Source: Melieria omissa
Lineage: Eukaryota; Arthropoda; Insecta; Diptera; Ulidiidae
Length of the DNA: 64,000 nucleotides
Reading direction: 5' to 3'
Assembly: GCA_963971225.1 (NCBI GenBank)
Contig: OZ020267.1
Coordinates: 91,811,648 to 91,875,647, forward strand
A model generated the notes under the pieces. It worked only from the letters and a program-made list of their open reading frames with translations, had not been told where the DNA came from and did no database searches. Below are positions 1 to 9,983 of this stretch, one piece after another; positions within the stretch are counted from its first letter, which is position 1, and each line of letters opens with the position of its first letter. Both the position numbers and the translations under genes were made by a program.

Positions 1-625
1 ATCTCACCAAATATTATCATTTTTGTAGTAAAAATTATAACATACTTAGAAAGTTTGATTTAGAAAGAAAACAAAAAATCCCGGCTCTTATTTCATATTT
101 TGTAAGTTGAAAATGTTAACCAGGAAATAACACTGTGCGTGAAATTTACCCTCAAAAATTCAGACATGGAGGGGACCTACATTGCTCATTTCAGTCGAGT
201 TCGTCGCTTATTATATTTATATTAGAATTAAATGACACTCATACGCCACGTTGCGCTGCACAAAAAAATGCACATATCGCAATTACACAGTTTGAATGTA
301 TTTGTTTTGGATTGGTGTCTTAAGCAAATTTGTTGGTCGTTAAAATATCTACAAACTTGCCTAAGACAGTATAGCGATATTCGGAACGATTTATGACCTA
401 TTAGCATTTGAAAATTAGCTAACTTCAAAGTCGGATTTCTCTTAAACTAGAGCCAATCCAGCCAAACGGCTGGTGGATATTAACTCAGTATACCTATAAA
501 AACTCGCGCTGTAAGTCCCCGCCATGTCTGATTTTTTGACTTGCACAGTGTAATTATTTTTGGTGCGCGCAACAAAATCGATAAATACAGGCTTATTGGA
601 TTTTTGAAGACTAAATAACTCGAAA
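1..625. other. Unassigned sequence
   Basis: No domain, splice-consistent exon or repeat shared with the rest of the window was recognised. Lim3 runs on the minus strand at 5.3-6.2 kb, so this is probably sequence inside or downstream of that gene, but its final exons were not found here. Confidence 0.4.
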
Positions 626-638
626 ATTAATCCGCCCA
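626..638. repeat. Target-site duplication, left copy, of the LINE at 639-1433
   Basis: ATTAATCCGCCCA occurs here and again, identically, at 1434-1446, directly flanking the LINE fragment. A 13-bp perfect duplication is the expected footprint of target-primed reverse transcription. Confidence 0.85.
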
Positions 639-1433
639 TCATAAATCCTTCCCTATGGGGAAACTAGCCACCATATTCCAGGCTGAAGTCCATGCCATTG
701 AGGCATGCGCCAGAGAATGCCTACGCAGGAAAACATCTGGTGCACAAGTATATATACTATCCGACAGTCAAGCGGCCCTAAAGGCTTTAGAAGCCTATGC
801 GGTCTCCTCAAGACTCGTCAAGGATTGCCGTGCTCTCCTAAATGAACTGGGTGGTCTTAACTCAATAGAGCTACACTGGATCCCAGGACACGAGGGCCAC
901 AAAGGCAACGAAAATGTCGATCGCCTTGCCAAAAGAGGCGCAATGCGCTCACTGGTTGGCCCTGAACCATTCTGTGGACTTTCAAAAGGACACATACAAG
1001 AGTGGCTAAGGAAATGGATAGACCTAAACTTTGCCGAGCAATGGACCAAAAGCACGGGACAACGCCAGGCAAAGCGGTTTATAACCCCAGATGCTAAAAA
1101 AGGAGGACCTCCGCATCCTCACTGGATACCCAACTGGCCACTGCCCACTAAGGTATCATCTCAGCAAATTGGGAATTTCCTCTTCGGATGTCTGCAGGAA
1201 ATGCATTCAGGATAAAGAGACCTCCATGCACATTCTCTGTGATTGTCCTGCACTCAGCAGAAAAAGATTTCTCCAGCTAGAGGCTATCACCATAGCCCCG
1301 GAAACGATCTGGAATCTACAACCCCAAAGAGTGCTTAAACTAATAAAAGGCCTCAACTTAGAGGGTTAAACCAGGCTTGCACAAAAGATCTACACTGGTC
1401 GCAGTGCCTAATAGCCTCAATATTATTATTATT
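639..1433 (+). mobile_element. 5'-truncated non-LTR retrotransposon (LOA/I-group LINE) 3' end
   Basis: Only the last ~795 bp of a LINE remain: the RNase H domain, a C-terminal Cys/His knuckle and a short 3' UTR ending in an (ATT)n tail at about 1421-1437. Severe 5' truncation, the tail and the matching 13-bp flanks show one retroposition event. The tail resembles that of the SINEs at 29494-29830 and 45195-45511. The exact clade (LOA or I) is not resolved. Confidence 0.85.
655..1369 (+). pseudogene. RNase H and zinc-knuckle remnant of LINE ORF2
   Basis: The first frame (655 to about 1095) has RNase H signatures: AEVHAIEAC (Glu), LSDSQAALKAL (Asp) and WIPGHEGHKGNENVD (His/Asp). The second frame, from about 1091 to 1369, carries the C-terminal knuckle (CRKC...HILCDC) found at the end of RNase H-bearing LINE ORF2 proteins. 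The frames join at a run of six A near 1095-1101, where one extra A shifts the frame. Endonuclease and reverse transcriptase are absent through 5' truncation, so the copy cannot move by itself. Confidence 0.8.
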
Positions 1434-1446
1434 ATTAATCCGCCCA

Positions 1447-1972
1447 CAGCCAGCGTTAAGCTGTACAGCATTCAGTCACACACACAACGCAGATGGTTGC
1501 GGGAAGCTTGTGTTAGTTTTGTAATTGAACATTATTGATTTTAGTATATTATTTAAATGTGTACCATTAAAATTTACTTCAATTTGATTTTTGGTAACAA
1601 ATGTTTTCATAATTGTGCTTCAACCGCATAGAAAATTGGCTGGAACGTTTTTTTTAAGCCACCTTGTCAGAGATTAAGCTAATAATGCTTACTACCTCCT
1701 ACCTATAATCTCTTTGGCTGCAATCTTTCAAAACCTAACATTCTCTAGAGCGCTTATTCACGGTAATGCTTTGAAATCACGTTTGCCATTGCTTGTTCTA
1801 TTGCTATTAAAATATTGTGACGATAATGCTCTGCGCAACTGCGTGCCCCTAGCATAGACAACATGACAACACTGAACGGGCATTTATCAGCGGCAGCAGC
1901 ATTCCATATTTTTAGGTGCCTGGTAATTTCTATAAAATTATCGCAGAGACGAGAATGTTCGAGAACGAGTTT
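1447..1972. other. Intergenic or intronic sequence with a possible SINE scrap
   Basis: Bases 1452-1510 resemble the 3' half of the tRNA-derived SINEs in this window (GCGTTAAGCTGTA and AACGCAGATGGTTGCGGG blocks). The rest has no recognisable feature and leads straight into the gypsy LTR. Confidence 0.35.
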
Positions 1973-2432
1973 TTTTTAGGCATGCACTGTGAAGTACGGC
2001 AAACTGGTATAATTCGCTTGGTATAGTCCGATATGGCAAGGGTCGCGAGAAATGGGCTGTGCGAGAGTGGTCGAGCATTTTCCAATTGGAAGTTGCAAGA
2101 AACTTCGGCGCGATAAGAAAACTGGTATAAAAGCAGCAGTGTGCAGCGCAGTGAGTCGAGTCGGTGTTGAGCAAGCAATGGGGAAACATGCAATAGTAGT
2201 AGTGTAAAGTAGAACAAGTGTAAATTGGTAAATAAAGTGACTGTTAGGTTAGGTTAGGTAAGACAGGCGGCTTGCTGGTTCTCAGCAAGTACACTCGGAG
2301 GCCCCATAGGCCCATTGTGATGCCCGACCGAAGTGACTGTTAGTTTTACGGCGTTTGCGCTGAATAATTGAAGTTGTTTTATTTTCAAACCCAATCCAAA
2401 AACGAACTCAGAGAACTTGGATTTTCGTAACA
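1973..2432 (+). repeat. 5' LTR of gypsy copy 1 (outer edge truncated)
   Basis: It matches the 3' LTR at 4793-5301 from the TTTTAGGCATGCACTG block to the end ...TTTTCGTAACA. A TATAAAA box lies at 2126-2132 and an AATAAA signal at about 2231-2236, the usual LTR promoter and polyadenylation elements. Confidence 0.85.
2248..2331 (+). mobile_element. 84-bp insertion in the 5' LTR, minute retroposon-like repeat
   Basis: The insert begins GGTTAGGTTAGGTAAGA, contains the stem CTTGCTG/CAGCAAG around a 5-base loop, and ends near CCATTGTGATGCCC. It is flanked by AGTGACTGTTAG at 2236-2247 and 2332-2343, a 12-bp duplication. The same insert is at 5117-5200, and a diverged relative lies on the minus strand near 30968-31047. 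Confidence 0.65.
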
Positions 2433-2434
2433 TT

Positions 2435-2453
2435 TGGTGTCAGAAGTGGGATT
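2435..2453 (+). promoter_or_regulatory. Primer-binding site, probably tRNA-Leu type
   Basis: TGGTGTCAGAAGTGGGATT starts 2 bases after the LTR. From memory it is close to the complement of a tRNA-Leu 3' end. The second copy has lost this site by deletion. Confidence 0.55.
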
Positions 2454-2498
2454 GGGTCACTGAGAGTAAACAACAGCGAAAATTATAAAAACGCAGAC

Positions 2499-3722
2499 AT
2501 GGTTAAACTCGAGCTGCTGAAGGTGGACCAGCTGAAGAAGGAGCTGGCTACCTGGAATTTGCCGACTGCTGGCGGTAAAGTGGAGTTGCAGCTGCGCTTG
2601 CGAGAGGCGTGTGAGGCACGAGGCGTCGATTGGACTGCGCACGAGTTCGGAACGCAGGAGCTAGAGGCGTCGGCCAAAGTGGAGGAATCGCCTGCTGGTG
2701 CTGCGTCGATGCAAAGTACGGCTGCAGCGGCTACGCCACCACAAGCAATGGACATAAGCCAGCTTATGGTCGCAATGAAAGGCATGTTTGAGGCTTCCAA
2801 CCGGAAAATGGAAACTGCGAATCAGGAAATTTCGGCAAAAGTCGAAACGGCGAATCGAGAAATGGCAGCGAAAATGGAAACTGCGAATCAGGAAATTTCG
2901 GCAAAAGTCGAAACGGCGAATCGAGAAATGGCAGCGAAACTGGAAATTAGCAATCAGGAAATTTCGGCGCGAATGGAAACGGCGACCCATGAAATATCGG
3001 CGCAAGTAGCAGAGCGAATGGAAACAAATCTCCAGGAAAATGCGGAAAAATTTGAAAATGCGAATCGCGAGTTGTCCAGCAAGCTTCAGGAAAATTCTGC
3101 GAGCTTGGAGTAGAAAGTGGAAGAGATTTCAGACAGGATTAATGTGAAAGTTGGGCACCTGGAGACGCGAGTAGAACATTTAGACAAACGAGTTGACGGT
3201 ATGGAAGATTCGATGAACAGAAAAATCTACGAGCGGCTTAGAGAGGTACAGCTTCGAGCAAGGGTGCAGTTAGTTGAGAAAAGTTTTGCCATAGAAGTGC
3301 CTACCTATGACGGTACTACGTCGTTTGACACATTCAAACTACAATTCGAGATGGCTGCTTTGGAGAGTCAGTGGAGCAATGTTAGGAAAGGTCGGAGGCT
3401 GATACTGGCTCTAAGAGGTCCGGCGGCTGAGGTAATAAAAACAGTTCCGGAAGGTTTGAGAGGTGATTACGAGACCGTCATAAGTGCACTGGCAGCCAGA
3501 TACAGTGACGAGCACAACAAAATGCTGTATTATTGCGAGCTGAAAAACCGCAGGCAAAGAGCAAACGATGCGCTACCGACATATGCAGCGGACATTGAGC
3601 GGCTCGTACAGTTGTGCTACCCGAAATTCGGCGCTGATTATCTCGAGAGGATGAAGATTGAGGCGTTTATTGAAGGCCTGAAGGCCTTCATGACACGGAG
3701 ACACAACGCAGTGCATTGGTGA
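2499..3722 (+). pseudogene. gag of gypsy copy 1 (broken)
   Basis: The N-terminus (LKVDQLKKELATWNLP) looks like a SAP-type helix-extension-helix. A 66-bp tandem repeat at 2808-2939 encodes a heptad-like E/A/K-rich coiled coil. The capsid-like core (VPTYDGTTSFDTFKLQF) follows. TAG at 3111-3113 interrupts the frame where the other copy has CAG. The frame resumes at 3117 and is lost again near 3690. A TGA at 3911-3913 falls inside the zinc knuckle. Gag would package element RNA, but this copy cannot make a full one. Confidence 0.75.
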
Positions 3723-4182
3723 TGGGCAAGCCGACGTTCCGTGAGACGGTGACAAGCGCATTGACGTATGAGGCGGCCTGGAGGGGAAGTTTTCGCCATC
3801 CATCTGCGGAGATGCCTGGAGTCCAATCTGGACGTGTCACGCAATGCCAGACAGTGAGCTCGGAGGCACCACCGGGGCTGCGGGCAGTGTCATCTAGAGT
3901 CAGTTGCTGGTGATGTGGCAAGCAAAGACACATATCACGAGACTGCCATCTGCGAGAAAAGCGTTCCGGACAACAGACGTCGCCAAGAAGGGCTGACGCT
4001 CTGCCACACCATTCGTGCAAAACGGAGCGCAGGCATAATTCGCAAATTGTGGATGTTCGGTCAGTGAGAGTTCTGCAAGAGGAAGATTGGCTTACGGAGG
4101 ATACGGATCTCGCGAATATCATCAAAGGCAAAGCGCAGAGGTTACGGCCGGACTGGCAGGAGATGGCTGGTGAGAGCCGATC

Positions 4183-4775
4183 GTGAAGGCTGACTGGGCG
4201 CAGTGGCAAAGCCTAAGTCTGAAGGATGGCTGCCTATACCGCGAGTGGGAGAGCAGGGATGGCAGGACCAGAAAATCCCTAATAGTGGTCCCAAAAAGCC
4301 GGGTCGACGATGTCATCAAGGCAGACCATAACGACTCCAGTGGAGGGCACCTAGGTATCGCAAAAACTGTCGCCAGATAAGAAAGCGGTTCTATTGGGTA
4401 GGATGCCAGGAGTCTGTCGCTGAGTGGATCAGAGGCTGTGATCGGTGTGCGGCCGCGAAAGGGCCGAGGAGAAGATCACGGAGCCGCACTCAACTAGTTG
4501 AGAGCAGGTTGATAGCGAGCTATGGTCTACGAGCTAACCCAGAAGGGTTCCAAGAAGGCGATCTGGTAATGCTTTACAACCCGCAGCGGAGGAAAGGTTT
4601 GTCTCCGAAACTTCAAACGTCATGGGAAGGGCCGTACAAGGTCGCGACCAGGATTAAAGACGTGGTGTACAGGGTTCAACGCTGCTGCAGCAGAAACGCC
4701 AGGCTGAAGGTAGTTCATTTGGAGCGCCTGGCGTCTTACTCCGGCGGAGGCTCGGTACTTGTTCGGGACGAATAA
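4183..4775 (+). pseudogene. Integrase zinc-finger and C-terminal remnants of gypsy copy 1
   Basis: Residues such as HNDSSGGHLGIAKTVAR and CDRCAAAKGPRR resemble the HHCC finger that precedes gypsy integrases. A second segment (GDLVMLYNPQRRKGLSPKLQ, WEGPYKV) is the GPY/F-type C-terminal domain. The DDE core that should separate them is missing, and a frame break occurs at about 4380. The same fusion, still open, is present in the copy at 32.5-34.6 kb. Confidence 0.7.
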
Positions 4776-4792
4776 GTCTAAGTGATGGGCAG

Positions 4793-5301
4793 TGAAACGA
4801 AAAGGCACTCTGTGCTGTGCATGAACGCTTTTGCAAGCATACTTTTAGACATGCACTGTGAAGTACGGCAAACTGGTATAATTGGCTTGGTATAGTCCGA
4901 TATGGCAAGGTTCGCGAGAAATGGGCTGTGCGAGAATGGTCGAGCATTTTCCAATTGGAAGTTGCAAGAAACTTCGGCGCGATAAGAAAACTGGTATAAA
5001 AGCAGCAGTGTGCAGCGCAGTGAGTCGAGTCGGTGTTGAGCAAGCAATGGGGAAACATGCAATAGTAGTAGTGTAAAGTAGAACAAGTGTAAATTGGTAA
5101 ATAAAGTGACTGTTGGGTTAGGTTAGGTAAGACAGGCGGCTTGCTGGTTCTCAGCAAGTACACTCGGAGGCCCCATAGGCCCATTGTGATGCCCGACCGA
5201 AGTGACTGTTAGTTTTACGGCGTTTGCGCTGAATAATTGAAGTTGTTTTATTTTCAAACCCAATCCAAAAACGAACTCAGAGAACTTGGATTTTCGTAAC
5301 A
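4793..5301 (+). repeat. 3' LTR of gypsy copy 1
   Basis: It starts TGAAACGAAAAGG and ends TTTTCGTAACA, with standard TG...CA ends, 509 bp including the 84-bp insertion at 5117-5200. The flank ATATG is consistent with the ATAT target seen for the other copies. Confidence 0.9.
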
Positions 5302-5343
5302 ATATGTTATGTAACCAAGCATGGAACTTTTGAAATATAATAC

Positions 5344-5536
5344 CTGTTTTGGAACCACACTTGTACAACTCGCATGTCTAGCCCGGTGTCTTGTGACAAC
5401 TGTTCTCGTACATGGCGCGCAGGTTTTGGGCTGTTATTGTAGGCTGTTTTCAGGGTTTCTAGTTGCTTCGCCGTTATGGTTGTGCGTGGCCGTTTATTGG
5501 GTTGATCGCCGTCTAACGATCCCTCTAAGTAAAGAC
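5344..5536 (-). CDS. Lim3: Lim3 homeodomain exon
   Basis: Reading down from 5536 after the acceptor AG at 5538-5537, the exon encodes [19 protein letters not shown], continues through the homeodomain ([21 protein letters not shown]) and stops after VVQVWFQN plus two bases of an Arg codon. The donor GTATTA begins at 5343. Phase fits the LIM2 exon upstream across a 61-bp intron. Lim3/LHX3/4 proteins are transcription factors that specify motor neurons and interneurons; helix 3 (VWFQN) binds DNA. The intron splits the homeodomain just before its basic end. That last exon is not in the window. A gypsy LTR ends 42 bp beyond the donor. Confidence 0.95.
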
Positions 5537-5597
5537 CTATACCGAAACGGTCTGCATTACAGTTAAAGTAAAATGGTTATTTCAAATCTACACTTAC
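5537..5597 (-). other. Lim3: Lim3 intron, 61 bp
   Basis: Donor GTAAGT at 5597-5592 and acceptor TATAG at 5541-5537. The size is typical of short fly introns, and the reading phase is preserved on both sides. Confidence 0.9.
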
Positions 5598-5800
5598 CTT
5601 TCGCCTTTGCTTCTTCGTAATCACGTTTACAGACCAGCTTCCTGTCCTCCATAAGGTAGAACTCATCGCCCGTGTTCAGTGTTCGGGAGCACATTGTGCA
5701 CAGGAAGCATTGCAAATGGTATACATTGTCCTGTGCTCTGCGCACCACTTGCGTTGGAGGAATTCCCATATCACATGCAGAACACTTTGTTCCATATCGC
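5598..5800 (-). CDS. Lim3: Lim3 second LIM-domain exon
   Basis: The exon starts at 5800 after the acceptor ctaccag and ends at 5598 before GTAAGT. It encodes [19 protein letters not shown], then a LIM zinc-finger pair with ligands CSAC, H and C of VYHLQC, CTMC, and C/D of VCKRD. LIM2 of Lim3 contacts cofactors such as LDB/Chip. The first base completes the Lys codon left by the LIM1 exon. The sequence is nearly identical to what I remember of Drosophila Lim3, so function is probably conserved. Confidence 0.95.
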
Positions 5801-6038
5801 CTGGTAGACCCAAACATTGGAATATCAGATAGTTTTTATTAATCAAATTTGTTATATTATCGCTGCAGATTTGCAGGTATAGTATAGTACTATATTATAT
5901 TACTATAGTATATACATGCTGTTTGGGTATTGGCAAAGTCTGTCAAGCAGTGGGACATTTATAAGACCAGTTCTCAATAAAGCCCTTTTTTAATTACTTT
6001 ACGAGAACTATATTCAAAGTATTAAGATATTTCCTTAC
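5801..6038 (-). other. Lim3: Lim3 intron, 238 bp
   Basis: Donor GTAAGG begins at 6038 and the acceptor AG lies at 5802-5801. The contents are AT-rich with no recognisable insertion. Confidence 0.85.
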
Positions 6039-6213
6039 TTAAAAAAATCTTCTTTGCAGAAAAGTTGTCCATTGCGAGAAAAACATTTGTCATTTAATTG
6101 AGTATGGCATTCGCTACATTGAAGACATTTCGCGTGCCACGTGCGCTCCAGGACTTTCAAAATAAAACGATCCAAAATGAGTTCATGACATCCACCACAT
6201 TTGGGTATAGTAG
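6039..6213 (-). CDS. Lim3: Lim3 first LIM-domain exon
   Basis: The exon begins at 6213 after a pyrimidine-rich acceptor (tttttccag) and ends at 6039 before GTAAGG. It encodes [30 protein letters not shown], and [15 protein letters not shown]. All eight zinc ligands of a LIM domain are visible (CGGC, H and C of WHAKC, CSEC, C and D of FCKED). It opens in the middle of a codon, so at least one upstream exon exists at higher coordinates. I found none in this window, so the 5' intron is either very long or the first exon is short and unrecognised. Confidence 0.95.
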
Positions 6214-6650
6214 CTGGAAAAAGGGTTTATTGTGTTAGTTTCTTTTATGATGTCGGATTTGTGGTATGAGCGTAAGCCAATCATTGGCAAGAAGATAAAA
6301 ACATAATTTATACTATTAAATAAAGAATTACTATATGGTAGTATTATTAATATTACATAATAATATCGGCTTGGCTTATCTGGCTGTTATAACTAAATAC
6401 TACGTTCTCTCAAAATTCTTTAAGCATTTAAACTAATCGAAAAACAAATTTATCTAATGAAATTGCAGGATTCGAGAACAGTGCATAATTTACAGTGTAG
6501 AAAAAATTGGTCTTAAAGGGTTAATAGAGATTCTGTGAACTGATAACTGCATCCCACTATATATATTGTGCCTTTTTTTAATGATCCATGCATGAGAGTG
6601 TTCGTAACACTGCATGAAGTAAAATAAACTAAAAATTTGGTCTTATAAAG
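6214..6650. other. Lim3 intron sequence
   Basis: AT-rich sequence upstream of the LIM1 exon acceptor. No repeat or second exon was seen. Confidence 0.5.
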
Positions 6651-6654
6651 AAAC

Positions 6655-8617
6655 TAGTAGGGCCCTGCGGCTTTGCACGCAAGCTTGAAGTCAATGGGCC
6701 AAATAAATCAAGTTTCTTCATACTACACTCTATGGGCCATGCCACGCCTCTTTTATGTAATGCCCAATAAATTCCTCCGGTCGAAGGGGTTGACCCGGTT
6801 TCATTTATATGTGACTTTCAGTTTCAAAGTTAGGCGGAAAATGTCAGTCGCAAAAAATATACCGCGTCCCTTGTCAACGCCCTTAAAATTTTGCCAGTAG
6901 TGACTCATCTATGGGACGATGGTATACAAAACTTCAAAGCTTTCCAACTTATTTTTCCGAAGATATTCCACATTAAAAATTTGGGTTCTATGGGCGGTGC
7001 CATGTCCCTCGTCCAAAACCCACTCTACTCTCCTTGTCGAAGGGCACGTCGAAATCGTAAGTATGTGCCAAATATCTTGATGTGTGATTTTCAGTTCTAA
7101 AGTTATTGAAAACAATAGGGTCGCTTAAAAGTGCCACGCCCCTTGTCAAACGCACATACAATTTAACCACTTGAACGACACGTCTAAGCCATGATCCTAT
7201 GAGCCATGAAGCCATGAGCTATATCAAATTTCAATGCTGGCCGACTTATAATTCCGAAGATATTTCATATTAAAAACTTCAGTTGTATGGGCAGTGCCAG
7301 GCCCCTCGTCCGATACCCACCCCATTCCCCATGTCGAAGAGCACATCTAAATCGTAAGTTTGTGTCAAATCTCTTTGATGTGTGATTTGTTGTTCCAAAG
7401 TTATTCAAAACATTTGATTTGCTTAAAAAGTGCCACGCCCCTTGTCCAACGCTCACAAAGTTTTACCAGTGAAACGGCACATCTAAACGGTGGCCCCGCA
7501 CCAAATTTTTATGCTGCCCGATTTCTCCTTCCGAAGATATTCCATATTGAAAATTTAAGTTGTATGGGTGGTGCCACGCCCCTTGTCAAAAACCCACCCC
7601 ATTCCCCCTATCGAATCGCTAAATCTTTTGACACCCATGTTGCTGTGACAAATATATCATGGTTGATTTGTTATTATAGTGATCGTGGTGAAAAAGGCGT
7701 AATAGGTAGGCTTGGTCAATCTTATATATCCTGTGTTAATATCAATGAAACACGGAATCTTTTGATATTAATAATGATTTACCGACATGTACCGTAGCTT
7801 CGTTTTGTTAGTTTAGTGGGCACGGAAAGTGGGCGTGGCCGATTATATTATAGCCTATGTTTGCCGCAATGACACGCTGAATCGTTTAATACCCATATTG
7901 CTGTGACAAATATACTATGGCTGATTTGTTATTATAGTGGGCGTGGCGAAAAGGCATATCAGATGGGCGTGGTCAATCTGAAATATCCTATATTAACATG
8001 AATGAAACACGGAATCATTTGGTATTAATACTGATTTACCGACATGTACCGACGAAGCTTTGTTCTGTTAGTTTAGAGGGCACGGAAAGTGGACGTGGCC
8101 GATTATATTATAGCCTATGTTTGCCGCAATGACACGCTGAATCGTTTGATACCCATATTGCTACCACAAATATACCATGGCTGATTTGTTATTATAGTGG
8201 GCATGGTGAAAAGACATATCAGGTGAGCGTGGTCAATCTTATATATCCTATGTCAACATCAATGAAACACGGAATCATTTGGTATTAATACTGATTTACC
8301 ACCATGTACCGTAGCTTCGTTTTGTTAGTTTAGTGGGCACGGAAAGTGGGCGTGGCCGATTATGTTATAGCCTATGTTTGTCGCAATGATACGCTGAATC
8401 GTTTGATACCCATATTGCCTTACAAAAGCATACCATAGATGAGTTTTGTTACCATAGTGGGCGTAATAAGGGGGCGTGGTCATTATCATATAGCCTATGT
8501 ACCATTCCCACAGATACAAAAATGTTTGGTGCTTATTTCATCTAAATCGGTTCAGTGGTTTTTGCCTGATTGTGGCTCAAAAAACGTCACACTTGCTTTT
8601 ATATAATAGTATAGATG
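6655..8617 (-). mobile_element. Helitron-like (DINE-like) repeat with internal tandem units
   Basis: Many copies of GGGCGTGGC/GCCACGCCC are spaced along the region. On the minus strand it begins TCATCTATACTATTATATAA at 8617. Related copies lie at 12129-12960, 19480-20010, 41413-42010 and 51348-52149. The 51348 copy shows a TC start after A and a CTAG end before T, the Helitron convention. No Rep/helicase coding is present, so the family would be non-autonomous. Confidence 0.5.
7620..8515. repeat. ~258-bp tandem repeat, about 3.5 units
   Basis: Units share, in order, ACGCTGAATCGTTT, GCTGATTTGTTATTATAGTG, AACACGGAATC and TTTAGTGGGCACGGAAAGTG. Starts of the GGGCACGGAAAG block are near 7818, 8078 and 8334. 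This is a minisatellite internal to the Helitron-like repeat. Confidence 0.75.
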
Positions 8618-8639
8618 AATGAGTTTCCTCATTTCCTCC

Positions 8640-8945
8640 TCGTCAGTGTCATTAAACAGCTCAGGTATTTAGTTCAAAGTCTATGATTCAGCGTCATACA
8701 GGAGCACGGGTCGAATAAGCCTTCTATAGAGAACAAGTTTTGGCGGTAGAGAGACGTCTCTACGACTCCTTGACAACTACAAAGTCAAAGCTGCCGGCAT
8801 CAACCTGAGACTTGCTGCTGCGAGTCGCTGCCTACACTCATCTGTGACGAGATCTATTAAGGCAGATTTCGGCGTGTTTCGCCTGATAACATCAATGTCG
8901 TCAGGGTAAGCAAGAAGCTGGATACTGTAAATATCCTGCCATTAC
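8640..8945 (-). pseudogene. Reverse transcriptase fragment of an RTE-like LINE
   Basis: The minus strand reads SIQLLAYPDDIDVIR, a version of the LLAYADDIDII catalytic box with Ala replaced by Pro. After an internal deletion it reads LYRRLIRPVLLYDAES, the motif after the RT palm. Stops and missing sequence between the two show a long-dead fragment. It resembles the RTE-type C-terminus at 36078-36471 but does not overlap it. Confidence 0.7.
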
Positions 8946-9317
8946 GATGCACCCAGTACACTCTGAAGTTAAAAAGTTCGAAAGACGAACGTCTAAAATC
9001 TCGATTAGTACCCAAAAGGTCAGAGACGTTATTCTATCCTGGGTGTGATGTCAGGTGTGGCTCAAAGTCCCTGTGCAAAGTCTCATGAGTGTCGCAGGTC
9101 ACAACGAGTTCAAACAGCACGTTGTAAAGGCGATAATTTGTCGGGTTATCGGAATCTTCGAACAAATTGAACGTCTGTGTAGGCTGTTATCGCAATCTTT
9201 ACGGATTTATATTCACATAACCTATAGGCATTCGTTATTATACCCAGATGACTTTTCCAACGTCTTTTAAATTTTTCTAATACATACAAAGTACAAAACA
9301 CATATGAAGTTTTACAT
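8946..9317. other. Unassigned
   Basis: Nothing recognisable, possibly further decayed LINE. Confidence 0.3.
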
Positions 9318-9535
9318 ACGTAATTGGCACCACAGCCTGATAACGAGAGTAAGGATCTAGCTTCCCGTATTGTGTGTGTGGTTTGTACACAGGAAGGAAC
9401 CTTCCATTTTATGTCGATTCAAAACGACAAGTGGGTTGTTAAATAGATAAGAATTATACATTCATGGCTGTCATATTCTGCTTATTCTGCTGCCGCAGTC
9501 CTCAAACGCACTAACCAAGCAACGGCGGCGGCCGT
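9318..9535 (-). mobile_element. Degenerate tRNA-derived SINE
   Basis: The 3' part (AGCTTCCCGTATTGTGTGTGTG...) and an A-box-like end (revcomp of CGCACTAACCAAGCAACGGCGGC) match the SINE at 29494-29830 in order, but the middle is shortened. Confidence 0.6.
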
Positions 9536-9983
9536 GACATCGTTTGGTACCTATTTCGACTAAATCGATTAATTGGTTTTTGTGTGATTGCGGGCTAACT
9601 CGCAATATATAGGTAAATATATAGATGTAATTACATAGGAAATTAGAAATACATAGCAAACAACCGGTTTTTTATTTTTCATCAGTTTGTTTTTCGTTTC
9701 GTCAGCCTTTTGTAACTTATGAAAGTATTTCTGTGATCATATGAAAGCGTAGCTTAGGCCGAAAATAAGTTTGAAAACTATGTGCACATAAGTTGTTCTG
9801 ACCAATGCATTGTGGTTTTAAAAGATTTAAGGCTAAAACACATTAAGCGCGTCGCTCCAATTCGTCGCGTCAAACCTTCTAAAACACAATAAACGCGGCA
9901 AAATGATCTCCCTTTGTTTATATTTTGTTTAAATTTGTATCAAACTAAAGATGTAATGGACTGAGAAACGATAGAGAAACTAC

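Larger units (their letters stand above)
1973..5301 (+). mobile_element. Non-autonomous Ty3/gypsy LTR retrotransposon, copy 1
   Basis: Two LTRs flank a gag region, an integrase zinc-finger remnant and an integrase C-terminal tail. Protease, reverse transcriptase, RNase H and the integrase core are missing. The copy at 32103-35050 has the same deletion architecture, so it belongs to the family and is not private damage. The 5' LTR lacks about 50 bp at its outer edge. Both LTRs carry an 84-bp insertion absent from the second copy and the solo LTR. The element lies in the Lim3 intron and its 3' LTR ends 42 bp from the splice donor. Confidence 0.85.

Noticed and set aside
1930..2217. Antisense frames in gypsy LTRs (LLLLHVSPLLAQHRLDSL-type) repeated at 4778, 32209, 34712 and 53337
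   Set aside because: They are the reverse strand of the LTR promoter region and recur only because the LTR recurs. No start context or selection is evident.
2245..2260. Telomere-type TTAGG repeats (also at 31030 and 46931)
   Set aside because: Only two or three GGTTA units occur, always as part of the 84-bp repeat. Flies do not use TTAGG telomeres.
7620..8515. CRISPR-like array of regular repeats
   Set aside because: Units are 258 bp, imperfect and contiguous, with no short identical repeats and unique spacers. The genome is eukaryotic.
8325..8519. 64-codon minus-strand frame
   Set aside because: It lies wholly within the tandem unit of the Helitron-like repeat and has low-complexity Tyr/Ile composition.
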